Source of the DNA: Tepidimonas taiwanensis
GTDB taxonomy: Bacteria; Pseudomonadota; Gammaproteobacteria; Burkholderiales; Burkholderiaceae_C
Reading direction: 5' to 3'
Length of the DNA stretch: 64,000 nucleotides
Assembly (NCBI RefSeq): GCF_020162115.1
Contig: NZ_CP083911.1
Location: 1,860,001-1,924,000, forward strand
The notes under the pieces were generated by a model. It was not told the origin of the DNA, did not search any database, and was given only the letters and a program-made list of their open reading frames with translations. This document shows, in pieces, positions 7,847 through 18,442 of the stretch (position 1 is the stretch's first letter; each line of letters opens with the position of its first letter). The position numbers and the translations under genes are program-made.

Positions 7847-9742
7847 ATGCAAAATATTTTACGCTCAACGCAAAACGATGCACCCCCATCATTCTTTATT
7901 GCATTACTCATTTTAGGTGTCACGACTTTTTTTATTTACCAGATCGGCCTGCCCGGCGGCTTTATTCTGGACGACAACGCCAATATTCAAAAAAACAGCG
8001 CCCTGTTATTGGCCAAACCAAGCGACCTCAACTCTGTCCTATACGCCATCTACAGTTTTCAGCCTGGGGGTGGCACCCGGTCCCTTGCGATGCTCACCTT
8101 TATGCTCGATATTTGGCGCGGAGGACTTGAGCCCGAGGTCTTCAAAACTACCAACATCGCGCTGCACGCGGTCTGCGCCGTTATCCTTGCGGTGGTATTG
8201 CGCCAAATTTTGACCCTTGTTTGGCACCGCGAGGAAGCCACGGGATGGATTGCCGTCGGCCTGGCCGCCCTTTGGGCTCTGCACCCACTGCACGTATCCA
8301 CCGTTCTGTATGCCGTCCAGCGCATGCAGATTCTATCGACGCTCTTTACCCTACTGGCAATCTCCACGTATCTCAGCGCACGCATCGCGCAAGCGTCAGC
8401 GCACTCCGGCCGACGCAGCCTATTACTCACCATTTTATGGGCAGGGCTGGCCTTTTTATCGAAAGAGGACGCAATTTTACTCCCCGTTTATACCGCGATC
8501 ATCGAGCTAACTCTACTCAAATTCAAAGCCACGTCCGCACAAATAACCAAAATCTGGCGCAACACCTATTTGCTACTGGGAATCGCAAGCATTTTCCTTT
8601 TTTTCTCTGTCGCGCTGCCTCACTTTGGCACCACCACCCCTTACCCAGGCCGTGACTTCAATACCATTGAGCGTCTACTCACACAGACTCGGGTTCTATG
8701 GCTATATCTGTCGCAAATAATTTTTCCACACCCGAATCATCTTACCTTTTATTACGACCACTACCCCATCTCGCGCAGCCTCATCGATCCAATCACGACT
8801 TTACCGGCGTTGCTTGGTATTCTCTGGTTACTATATTATGCCTGGCAGGTTCGCCATGAGCACCCCCTGCGTGCGCTCGGACTGTTGTGGTTTTTCGCCG
8901 GCCATGCGCTGACCTCCAACATCATTCCGTTGGAGCTCGTTTTCGAACATCGCAACCACCTTCCGCTTGCTGGTCTCTGCCTGGTCGGCGCGGACATATT
9001 GCGCGCTATTTTTCAACCCTCCCAGAGATCCTCTCGATCGAGTGTTGTTGCGCTTGGAGGGACGCTTTCTGTAATTACTTTAACAGCCGCCACCGCCACC
9101 GTGTATCGAGCGCACCAATGGGGCGACGGCATGAGGCTTGCGCAGTATCACGTCAACATCGCCCCCGGTTCGGCCCGCGCTTGGATTGACTTGTGCAACC
9201 GGTATTACGAGTTGAGCATGGGGCAACCCGATCATCCGATGCTCCAGAAAGCCATCGACACCTGCACCACTGGTCACGCATTGGGTTACGATGCAATCTC
9301 GCAGACGAATGTCGTGATATATAAAGCAGTACAAGGCACGCTTTCTCCTGCAGACTGGGAGAGTTTACTGGAACGGCTCAAAACAGTCACCATAACGCCC
9401 GGAACGAAACAAGTCATTTGGAGTCTTGTCAGCAACAGCACCGGACAAACGCAGATCCGCCTTGATCCGGATCGCGTCGCCGAAGCAATCACGGTGATGA
9501 CCTCCCGGACCACCTTTTCCGCGCGCGACTATCTGAATATCGCATATTTTATTCATAACTACACAACACACCCGGAACAAGCCATCGAATATATGCGAGA
9601 TGTCATACGAGCAGGCAAAATCAATGATCCCGCCATCCTCCAGATGTTCAGAGACCTCAAAGAAAACTCCTATGACGATTGGCTTCAAGAATTAGAAGCT
9701 TTTGCTCGCGCCCAAGGAAAGCTCACCTCTGCTGTACCATGA
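7847..9742 (+). CDS. GT-C type multi-spanning glycosyltransferase, possible pilin glycosylation
   Basis: A 631-residue membrane protein. The first helix (about residues 17-35) is followed by an acidic pair in GGFILDDNANI. Next comes a TMTC-like segment with ALHPLHVSTVLYAVQRMQ, and about ten hydrophobic helices run to roughly residue 400. The soluble C-terminal part is rich in helices and may be TPR-like. GT-C enzymes use lipid-linked sugars and carry a loop-1 acidic motif, which fits. The position right after two pilin genes suggests pilin glycosylation, as for TfpW or PilO in other bacteria, though this is not a close match to either. The DNA is visibly AT-richer than its neighbours, suggesting transfer. 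The next gene overlaps its stop (ATGA). Confidence 0.6.
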   Translation: MQNILRSTQNDAPPSFFIALLILGVTTFFIYQIGLPGGFILDDNANIQKNSALLLAKPSDLNSVLYAIYSFQPGGGTRSLAMLTFMLDIWRGGLEPEVFKTTNIALHAVCAVILAVVLRQILTLVWHREEATGWIAVGLAALWALHPLHVSTVLYAVQRMQILSTLFTLLAISTYLSARIAQASAHSGRRSLLLTILWAGLAFLSKEDAILLPVYTAIIELTLLKFKATSAQITKIWRNTYLLLGIASIFLFFSVALPHFGTTTPYPGRDFNTIERLLTQTRVLWLYLSQIIFPHPNHLTFYYDHYPISRSLIDPITTLPALLGILWLLYYAWQVRHEHPLRALGLLWFFAGHALTSNIIPLELVFEHRNHLPLAGLCLVGADILRAIFQPSQRSSRSSVVALGGTLSVITLTAATATVYRAHQWGDGMRLAQYHVNIAPGSARAWIDLCNRYYELSMGQPDHPMLQKAIDTCTTGHALGYDAISQTNVVIYKAVQGTLSPADWESLLERLKTVTITPGTKQVIWSLVSNSTGQTQIRLDPDRVAEAITVMTSRTTFSARDYLNIAYFIHNYTTHPEQAIEYMRDVIRAGKINDPAILQMFRDLKENSYDDWLQELEAFARAQGKLTSAVP

Positions 9743-10596
9743 ATTCGAGAATAACGATCATTCTTCCGGCTCGCAATGAATCTGCCGGTCTCAAAACCTT
9801 ACTGCCACGAATTTACGCCGCCGTGTCGTCTCCTGATGTCATCGTCGTCGACGATGGCTCGACCGACGATACCGCGGCTGTTGCAGAGGCGGCAGGCGCG
9901 CATGTCATCCGCCACCCCTACGGAATCGGGAACGGTGCGGCCATCAAAAGCGGTGCCCGCGCAGCCACCGGCGATGTCCTCATCTTCATGGACGCCGATG
10001 GACAACACGAGCCCGCCGACATCCCGCGGCTCCTTTCCAAGCTCGACGAGGGCTACGATATGGTCGTCGGTGCGCGTGGGAGCGCCTCCCAAGCGAATAT
10101 CGGTCGAAGGCTCGCCAACCGGCTCTACAACAGCGTAGCCACCTACATGACGGGCCACCGTATCGAGGATTTGACCTCCGGTTTTCGTGCGGTTAATGCG
10201 AAAAAATTCCGCGAGTTCCTGTATTTGCTGCCCAACGGGTTCTCGTACCCCACCACGGTCACGATGGCTTTTTTCCGAAGCGGGTATCCGATAGCGTATT
10301 TACCGATAACCGCCCATAAGCGGATCGGCAAGAGCCATATCCGCCCCCTGCGCGACGGCGTTCGCTTCCTGCTGATCATTTTCAAAATCGCCACCCTCTA
10401 TTCGCCGCTCAAACTCTTCGGACCGGTGGCGCTCGGTTTTTTTGCCGCGGGGATGGGGTGGTACGTCCACACCTATCTCACGCAGGGGCGATTCACCAAC
10501 ATGAGTGCACTGTTGATAAGCGCGAGCGTGATCGTCTTTCTGATTGGGTTGGTGTCGGAGCAGATCACCGCGTTACTTTATAAACGTGAGGGGTGA
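9739..10596 (+). CDS. Family 2 glycosyltransferase of the polyprenyl-phosphate sugar synthase type
   Basis: A 285-residue enzyme with a GT-A domain: VVDDGSTDDT near residue 35 and the metal-binding DxD in FMDADGQHEP near 90, followed by two C-terminal membrane helices (about 232-250 and 258-275). This is the plan of dolichyl/undecaprenyl-phosphate mannose or glucose synthases, which make the lipid-linked donor used by GT-C enzymes. Its overlap with the GT-C gene suggests a donor-acceptor pair. The sugar cannot be told from sequence. Confidence 0.82.
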   Translation: MNSRITIILPARNESAGLKTLLPRIYAAVSSPDVIVVDDGSTDDTAAVAEAAGAHVIRHPYGIGNGAAIKSGARAATGDVLIFMDADGQHEPADIPRLLSKLDEGYDMVVGARGSASQANIGRRLANRLYNSVATYMTGHRIEDLTSGFRAVNAKKFREFLYLLPNGFSYPTTVTMAFFRSGYPIAYLPITAHKRIGKSHIRPLRDGVRFLLIIFKIATLYSPLKLFGPVALGFFAAGMGWYVHTYLTQGRFTNMSALLISASVIVFLIGLVSEQITALLYKREG

Positions 10597-10597
10597 G

Positions 10598-11719
10598 GTG
10601 AGTCGGCTCCTTCTGATCACGCGCAACTTCCCGCCGCTTTGGGGTGGGATGGAACGGCTCAACTGCCACCTCGCCGACGAGCTGGCCAAGGGATTTGCGC
10701 TCAGCGTCGTGGCCCCTGTAGGTGCCAGCCGCTACGCCCCTGCCGGTACAAAAGTGCGCGAGGTGGCGCTGGCGCCTTTGTGGCGCTTTTTGTCTGGGGC
10801 TTCCTTGGCCGCTGGGCGCGAAGCGTGCCGCCTGCGTCCGCAATGGATTCTGGCGGGCAGCGGGCTCACCGCGCCGCTCGCGCTGGGAGCAGCGCGGAGT
10901 TGTGGCGCGCGCGCGGCGGTCTATGTGCATGGACTGGACGTCTCCGTGCCGCACTCGATCTATCGCACCCTGTGGTTGCCGGCACTGCGCCGTGCCGATC
11001 GGATTATTGCCAACAGCACCGCAACCGCCCAACTGGCGGAATCGGTTGGTGTACCGCCCGAGCGGATCACCATCGTTCATCCCGGTGTGAGCGTGCCGAC
11101 ATTCGACCCCGATGCAAGGGCACGTTTCCGGCAACGTTGGGGGCTGCCGCCGGATGCCCCCGTGCTCCTTTCGGTCGGACGGCTCACCGCGCGCAAGGGG
11201 GTGCGCGAATTTGTGCGCGAGGTGCTGCCGCGGATCGTGCAGGTACGTCCCGACGCGCTGTTGCTCATCGTGGGCGATGTCCCCAAGCAGGCACTCTATG
11301 CTGAGGCGCAGACCCCGCAGAGTATCCTAGCCGTTGCCGAAGCGATCGGTTTAGCCAACCACGTACGCTGGCTGGGTAGCCTTTTTGGAGAAGCGCTCAC
11401 CGACGCCTACTTCGGCGCCGACGTGCATGTGTTTCCGGTCCGCAACCTGCCAAACGACCCCGAAGGGTTTGGTATGGTCGCAGTAGAGGCGGCCGCTCAT
11501 GGGCTGCCCACTGTCGCCTACGCGACGGGAGGGGTCACCGACGCGGTGGCCGATGGCATCTCTGGGCATCTGGTGGCACCTGGAGATCAGGAGGGGTTTG
11601 TGGCTGCCGTGCTGCGTCTCCTCGCGCAGCCTGCAGACCCCACGCGCTGCCGCGAATTCGCCCAACGATTTGCCTGGACGCGTTTCGGGGAACAAATTCG
11701 AAGCGTACTTCAGAGTTGA
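10598..11719 (+). CDS. Family 4 (GT-B) glycosyltransferase
   Basis: About 373 residues with the two-domain GT-B plan. The N-terminal LLLITRNFPPLWGGMERL is the acceptor-side Gly-rich loop. The C-terminal half has LLSVGRLTARKG and the nucleotide-sugar site EGFGMVAVEAAAHGLP (E-x7-E). GTG 10598 is chosen as start because GAGGGGTGAG lies just upstream; GTG 10586 is in frame but lies inside the preceding gene. It probably extends a surface glycan. Linkage and sugar are unknown. Confidence 0.82.
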   Translation: MSRLLLITRNFPPLWGGMERLNCHLADELAKGFALSVVAPVGASRYAPAGTKVREVALAPLWRFLSGASLAAGREACRLRPQWILAGSGLTAPLALGAARSCGARAAVYVHGLDVSVPHSIYRTLWLPALRRADRIIANSTATAQLAESVGVPPERITIVHPGVSVPTFDPDARARFRQRWGLPPDAPVLLSVGRLTARKGVREFVREVLPRIVQVRPDALLLIVGDVPKQALYAEAQTPQSILAVAEAIGLANHVRWLGSLFGEALTDAYFGADVHVFPVRNLPNDPEGFGMVAVEAAAHGLPTVAYATGGVTDAVADGISGHLVAPGDQEGFVAAVLRLLAQPADPTRCREFAQRFAWTRFGEQIRSVLQS

Positions 11720-11722
11720 GCG

Positions 11723-12727
11723 ATGGCACACGATCTGGCCGTATGGTTTCCGGCAATCCGGGCTGGTAGTGGCGCCGACATTTTTACCGAACGGCTGTGC
11801 GCTGCGCTGAATGCGCGCGGCATCCGCGCTGAGATCACCTGGTTGCCGCTGCGCGCCGAATACGCCCCGTGGAGCGTATCGGTGCCAAAACCGCCGGAGT
11901 GGGCAACGGTGGCACACGTCAACTCCTGGCTGCCGCAGCGTTTTTGGCCGCGCGCTCTGCCAGTGGTGTGTACGCTGCATTCGTGCGTCCATGACCCGGC
12001 GCTCGACCCCTTCAAACGCCCTGTGCAGCGGCTTTATCATCGATGGTGGGTCCATGGCATCGAACGCGCAGCGCTGATACGCGCTCAACGCGTGGTCGCA
12101 GTCAGCCACTATACAGCGAAGGCAGCATCTGCCGCCTTTGGAATCGAAGAAATCTCGGTCATCCCGAACGGGATCGATACGAATTTTTTTACCCCGATCG
12201 CGCGCACACAACCTTACCACCCCTTTCGTCTCCTCTATGTCGGTAATTGGAGTGCGCTTAAGGGGGTTGATCTGCTCGCCCCTATCATGACCGCCTTGGG
12301 CGCCGGCTTCGAGCTTTATTACACCACCGACCGAGCGGGCCGTCACAAGCGCTACGCGTTGCCGGGCAACTGCCACTCGCTGGGGCGGCTCGACGCCAAG
12401 AGCCTACGCCAAAGCTATCAGCAAGCCGACGCGCTGCTCTTTCCCAGTCGGCTGGAAGGACTGCCGCTCACCGTTATCGAAGCGATGGCTTGCGGCCTGC
12501 CGGTGATTGCCGCGCGCTCCTCCTCCCTGCCTGAAGTGGTCGAGGATGGTGTCACGGGACTCCTCTGCCCGGTGGATGCGGTAGACGCCTTCGTCTCGGC
12601 AGCGCAGCGCTTGGCGAATGACCCGGCGCTTTGGCAGTCGATGCGCGAGGCGGCGCGGGCGCGCGCCACCGCGTGCTTCGACGAGCAAGTGCTCTTAGCG
12701 CGGTACCTGGAGCGCTATCGACGGGTA

Positions 12728-12736
<9 letters not shown>
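11723..12736 (+). CDS. Family 4 (GT-B) glycosyltransferase
   Basis: A 337-residue enzyme. The Gly-rich loop is GSGADIFTERL, the linker segment contains VVAVSHYTAK and VIPNGIDTNFF, and the donor site is EGLPLTVIEAMACGLPVIA. It starts three bases after the preceding gene and is the last gene of the plus-strand glycan run. Its stop overlaps the end of a dehydrogenase gene fragment on the other strand. Confidence 0.83.
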
Positions 12737-13286
<550 letters not shown>

Positions 13287-13358
13287 TCGCCCCTGATTTA
13301 TTCATAAATCATTGATTTTTCATTTATTTGGCCGACTTTTGAAGTACAATATCTCCCA
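13287..13358. other. AT-rich spacer with a 16-bp palindrome
   Basis: This strip between the dehydrogenase fragment and the IS5 end is far AT-richer than its surroundings. GATTTAT-TC-ATAAATC at 13295-13310 is a perfect inverted repeat. No gene is seen. It may be the edge of an older mobile element. Confidence 0.5.
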
Positions 13359-13359
13359 G

Positions 13360-13573
13360 AGACCGTTGCACAACCCCGCCGAGCGGGAGCTTCCTCTCGT
13401 TTCCGTCGCTCGTTTGCCTCTTTTTTGAGCAGCCTGCGGGCCGTTTTTCCCTCTTTCGCCCGCCTCGGGCGGGGCTTTGGCGGGCTTTTCGCCCGCCTTT
13501 GGCCTCACGCGTGCGCACTTGCCCCCTGTGTCTGCAGCCGCATGAGTTTGCGGTGGGCCTTGAGCAGGTTGAA
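13360..13573 (-). repeat. Outer copy of the duplicated IS5 end
   Basis: About 214 bases closely matching 13575-13787 in direct orientation. It contains the IS end and the last 14 or so transposase codons (minus strand FNLLKAHRKLMRL), followed by a GC-rich tail with repeated GGGCGGGC and GCCCGCC runs. Confidence 0.88.
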
Positions 13574-13574
13574 A

Positions 13575-13787
13575 AGACCGTTGCACAACCCCGCTCAGCG
13601 AGAGCTTCCTCTCGTTTCCGTCGCTTGGATGCCTCTTTTTTGAGCAGCCTGCGGGCCATTTCTCCCTTTTTCGCCCGCCTCGGGCGGGCTTTGGCGGGCT
13701 TTTCACCCGCTTCTGCCCTCACGCGGGCGCACTGCCCCCATGAGCCTGCAGTCGCATGAGTTTGCGGTGGGCCTTGAGCAGGTTGAA
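13575..13787 (-). repeat. Inner copy of the duplicated IS5 end, joined to the transposase gene
   Basis: The second unit of the tandem duplication. It contains the true 3' end of the transposase gene. Its outermost base pairs read AAAAGACC rather than AGAGACC, so the outer copy, not this one, keeps the better inverted repeat. Confidence 0.88.
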
Positions 13788-14750
13788 GCCGATGGCCGCC
13801 CAGCACATTTGCGCCTGCACCTTCGCCCGCCCGAAGTACCGGGCACGATCCAGATGGAAGCGCCGCTTCATCGTCCCGAAGCTCTGCTCGACCTTGAAGC
13901 GCAAGCCGCCGATCAAGCGGTTGAGCGCCTTGAACACCGGATCGAGGGGATGTCCTCGCGTGGCCTTGTGCTGGATGAAGTCGGTGATACCGCGCTCACG
14001 CAGATACTGTCGGTTGGCAGCGCTGGCATAACCCTTGTCTGCCAGGAGTCCGTCGGGCGTGGCGCCGGTGGCGGCGATGTGGGCTTCGATGACAGCGGGC
14101 AGTTTGTTGACTTCGGCCTCGTTGGCCGGGTGGACTTCGACGTGCTGCACATAGCCGTCTTCGGTGTCCGTGGTGGCGTAGCCGCGATAGCCGTGGTAAG
14201 ACTGTTTGCCTTTCTTGACCCAGCGCGCATCCGCATCGGCGCTGGTGGTCATGTGGGGCTCCTCTTCACTGACGTCGATGGTCACGCGCGGACGTGCCGC
14301 GCTCTCGATAATGGTGGCGTCCACGATCGCCCCTGTGCTGCCCTGGACTTTGACGCCGATGGCTTCGAGCTGGCGGTTGATACACCCAAGCAGCCGCTGA
14401 TCGAGCTTGGCTTGTACCAGCCGGTTGCGAAAGCGACAGATGGTGCTGGCATCAGGCATCTCCCCAGCCGAGGGGTCAAAGCCACAGAAGACCATGAAGT
14501 CGATGCGCACCTTGAGCGCCCGCTCCAGTTCCGCATCCGACAGTCCATGCCACTGGCCCAGCAGCATCAGCTTGAACATCGCCAGCGGCGCGTACGGCTC
14601 GGGGCCGCCGCCGCGGGTGAGCTCACGCCGGTACAGGCCCTTGAGCTGCGCACCGATGGCTTGCCAGTCGATGAGCTGGTGCAGCTTGTAGGTCGGCGTG
14701 TCTTCGATCAGGGGCCGTGCGCCCAGCAGGCAGAAGCTCTCGCTGGTCAT
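13719..14750 (-). CDS. IS5-family DDE transposase
   Basis: A 343-residue transposase of the IS5 group that appears intact. The N-terminal helical region is followed by the catalytic core: Asp in AIVDATIIES, Asp in LLADKGYAS and Glu in KVEQSFGTMKRRF, with the Y-(2)-R-(3)-E-(6)-K type signature around the last Glu. YHGYRGYATTDTEDGY is typical of the group. The C-terminal codons lie in the inner copy of the duplicated end. Confidence 0.93.
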   Translation of the reverse strand: MTSESFCLLGARPLIEDTPTYKLHQLIDWQAIGAQLKGLYRRELTRGGGPEPYAPLAMFKLMLLGQWHGLSDAELERALKVRIDFMVFCGFDPSAGEMPDASTICRFRNRLVQAKLDQRLLGCINRQLEAIGVKVQGSTGAIVDATIIESAARPRVTIDVSEEEPHMTTSADADARWVKKGKQSYHGYRGYATTDTEDGYVQHVEVHPANEAEVNKLPAVIEAHIAATGATPDGLLADKGYASAANRQYLRERGITDFIQHKATRGHPLDPVFKALNRLIGGLRFKVEQSFGTMKRRFHLDRARYFGRAKVQAQMCWAAIGFNLLKAHRKLMRLQAHGGSAPA

Positions 14751-14827
14751 GGTCTTGCGGCAGCGGCTGTTGCGTTACCCGTATTGGACATCACCCAGGT
14801 CACGCACAGCATTGAGGGATGCACCAG

Positions 14828-15586
14828 TTATGCAATGGTCTCTAGAGGTTTGTTCGCCAAGATGATGTAACTAAGAGGCATGAGACGACTATTGGGCATG
14901 AGTCTCGCCAGTAACCAGCCAGCGATATTGAGTAGCGGTATGGCGCTGATGAGCAAGGGGGCAAGCAACAGGCTGAGGCGCTTGTTTCTCAGAGCATCCA
15001 GTACGGCCTTGGCCAAGGCGATAGCACCCAGTGCAGCGGCCGTTTCAATCGGGGCCCCATGGTACCCGATTTGCTGGCATGTCAATCCGTGAGCCTGAAT
15101 GAGTTCGTTCAGGCCATGCTCTGTCCAACGCTGAAAATCAAAGGGTTCGTCATGGAGCGGATAAAGAAACGGTACCTGGATAATAAGGGTGCCACCGGGC
15201 TTGAGTACGCGTGTCGCCTCTGCAACCGCTTTTGCAGGTTGAGGTATATGCTCTAGAACATCCAACATGACAATAGCGTCCATGCAGGCATCTTTTAAAG
15301 GTAGACGCTGACCGTCCGCGAAAAGATCCGGCTTACCCTGATAGCCCAACGCTACGGTGCCAGGATAGTCAAGGCCTAGGTAATGGCAGCGGTGGTTCAG
15401 TTTGCTTTCCACCCAGCGGTCGCCACAACCAATATCGAGAACGCTCCCGCTTAATTTCTGCAACATCCCTGCTACCGTCATATGCCCGTTCAGAAACACG
15501 AGCCATTGCGGATGAATTGGGGTCTTGCGCAAGCCGTGCAGACGCTTTTTTAGAAATTTTCCTAATGAAATTTGGGCAAAGACCAT
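14828..15586 (-). CDS. SAM-dependent methyltransferase, 3' end altered by IS5
   Basis: A 252-residue class I methyltransferase. Motif I is VLDIGCGD (about 48-55) followed by the acidic YLGLDYPG and VMLDVLEHIPQP. The C-terminal part has a hydrophobic stretch (LLLAPLLISAIPLLNIAGWLL) that may attach it to the membrane. It probably modifies a polysaccharide precursor or glycan, judging from neighbours. The last four residues (ETIA) and the TAA stop lie in the IS5 inverted repeat, so the native C-terminus has been replaced. The DNA is AT-richer than the core genome. About 170 bases upstream of it (15587-15757) hold no gene. Confidence 0.78.
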   Translation of the reverse strand: MVFAQISLGKFLKKRLHGLRKTPIHPQWLVFLNGHMTVAGMLQKLSGSVLDIGCGDRWVESKLNHRCHYLGLDYPGTVALGYQGKPDLFADGQRLPLKDACMDAIVMLDVLEHIPQPAKAVAEATRVLKPGGTLIIQVPFLYPLHDEPFDFQRWTEHGLNELIQAHGLTCQQIGYHGAPIETAAALGAIALAKAVLDALRNKRLSLLLAPLLISAIPLLNIAGWLLARLMPNSRLMPLSYIILANKPLETIA

Positions 15587-15757
15587 CCGTTACTCCCGCT
15601 CCCGGAAGCAAAAATGCAGGGCGTCAAGACTCAAGACTGAAATCCGAGGCTTTTGAATTTTTATCATCCCATGGGCATTGGCAAAATACATCAACCTTAC
15701 GGAGCGAAGATGCTTGCCATCCGCAACACCATGAGTCGCGCGCGAACCACCTAGCGC

Positions 15758-17032
<1,275 letters not shown>

Positions 17033-17111
17033 GGTTCTGCTTCGAATTGGGTATACGGTATGCGATGCGTCTATTTCCCACTGATCTTGCCCCCGTATTC
17101 CCGGACCCGTC

Positions 17112-18005
17112 CTATTCGCAACGTAACGCCGCGTCCTTGATGGTTGAGCGGCGTGCCTGGGCGGCCTGATGCCGCCGGAACTCTCTGGGTGAACGCATTT
17201 TCAACGACGAGTGCGGATGCACCTCGTTGAAGTGCTCGAATGCCGCTGGCAACTGAGCCAGCACGGTGGCCGCATCGCTCAGGTCCATGCGGGCCACGTA
17301 GTCGCGCTTGAACGTGTTGACGAAGCTCTCGGCCATGCCGTTGCTCTGCGGACTGCACACCGGCGTGTTGATCGGCTTGAGGCCCAGTGAACGCGCCACT
17401 GCTCGGGTCTGGGCTGCGATGTAGGCGCTGCCGTTGTCGCTGAGGAATTCCAGCCTGTGATCAGGGGGCAGCGCCTCCACCGAGCCAAAGCGTTTTTCCA
17501 CCGCCTCGATCAACATCTCGCGCACCGGCTCACCGGGCAGCCCTTTGCCCTCCCATGCCCGCCAGGCGATCACTTCGCGGTCGCAGCAATCTTTGGTGAA
17601 CGTGGCGCTCACCGTCTGCCCCGAGTCGCACTTGATCTGCAGCCCATCGGAGCACCAGCGCATATCGCTGCGCCCCACGGCAACGCGACCCTCGTGCTTG
17701 CGGCTGCCATGGCGCCGTCGGGCTGCCTTGGGCAGCAACAGCCCGGCCTGGGCCATCACGCGGTAGACCCGTTTGGGGTTGACCCGTGTGCCGCCCTGTG
17801 CGCTGCGCTGACGGTTGACCAGGGCACAGGCGCGTCGATACCCGTAGCTGGGCAGATCGGCGATCTGCTCCCGGATCTCAGCCAGCAGCTGCGCATCGCC
17901 CGCTGGCGTGCGCCCCTGGCGAGCATCGCGCCAGTCCTCGCGGCGGTGGTGCCGCTCATGCACATGCGAGCGCGCCACGCCCAGCGCCCGGCAGACCGTC
18001 TTCAT
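17112..18005 (-). CDS. IS2-like OrfB transposase, copy 2
   Basis: The same protein as the OrfB at 4412, with all three DDE residues (SDG, SDNG, AESF). Its ATG overlaps the OrfA stop. Confidence 0.93.
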   Translation of the reverse strand: MKTVCRALGVARSHVHERHHRREDWRDARQGRTPAGDAQLLAEIREQIADLPSYGYRRACALVNRQRSAQGGTRVNPKRVYRVMAQAGLLLPKAARRRHGSRKHEGRVAVGRSDMRWCSDGLQIKCDSGQTVSATFTKDCCDREVIAWRAWEGKGLPGEPVREMLIEAVEKRFGSVEALPPDHRLEFLSDNGSAYIAAQTRAVARSLGLKPINTPVCSPQSNGMAESFVNTFKRDYVARMDLSDAATVLAQLPAAFEHFNEVHPHSSLKMRSPREFRRHQAAQARRSTIKDAALRCE

Positions 18006-18394
18006 TGGTCGTCCCCGGGCAACAAGGGCGAGCGCGCAATCCACTTTTTTTCGGCGGCGTACTCCACGGCCTCCTTGAGGATTTCGTTCTCCAGGGTCTT
18101 CTTGCCCAGCACCCGCTGCAGCTTGGCGATCTCGGCTCGGGCAGCCGCCAGTTCCGAGGCCGGAACCACTGCTTCCCCGGCCCTGACGGCCGTCAGGGCG
18201 CCTTGGCGATCGAGCTTTCTCCACTGGAACAGCAAGCTGGCAGCCACACCTTCCTGGCGCGCCACCAGCGACACACTCATGCCCGGCTCGTAGGTGCGCC
18301 GCACCAGCGCGGCTTTCTCCGCAGGGGACCAGCGCCTGCGGCGCTGGTCTTTCAAGATGACTTCAACAGTGTCCGTATGCCTGGTCGTACTCAC
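18002..18394 (-). CDS. IS2-like OrfA, copy 2
   Basis: A 130-residue OrfA nearly identical to copy 1; the visible protein difference is RRWSPAEK in place of RRWSAAEK. It carries the same frameshift signal before the orfB overlap. Confidence 0.92.
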   Translation of the reverse strand: MSTTRHTDTVEVILKDQRRRRWSPAEKAALVRRTYEPGMSVSLVARQEGVAASLLFQWRKLDRQGALTAVRAGEAVVPASELAAARAEIAKLQRVLGKKTLENEILKEAVEYAAEKKWIARSPLLPGDDQ

Positions 18395-18442
18395 AGTCCT
18401 ACTCCTATCTTCAAAGATAAGCGATAGGACGGGTCCGGAGAT

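Larger units (their letters stand above)
13359..14842 (-). mobile_element. IS5-family insertion sequence with a duplicated left end
   Basis: The outer ends are inverted repeats: GAGACCGTTGCACAAC at the left and GTTATGCAATGGTCTC at the right. A complete transposase lies between. The left end is present twice in tandem (13360-13573 and 13575-13787), making the element longer than the usual 1.2 kb. A CTAG target is visible at the right edge (14842-14845) but has no match on the left, so the left border was rearranged after insertion. Confidence 0.85.

Noticed and set aside
13320..13806. Two minus-strand frames across the tandem repeats
   Set aside because: They read through the duplicated non-coding IS5 end twice and give repeated Lys/Arg/Glu-rich peptides with no similarity to a protein family.
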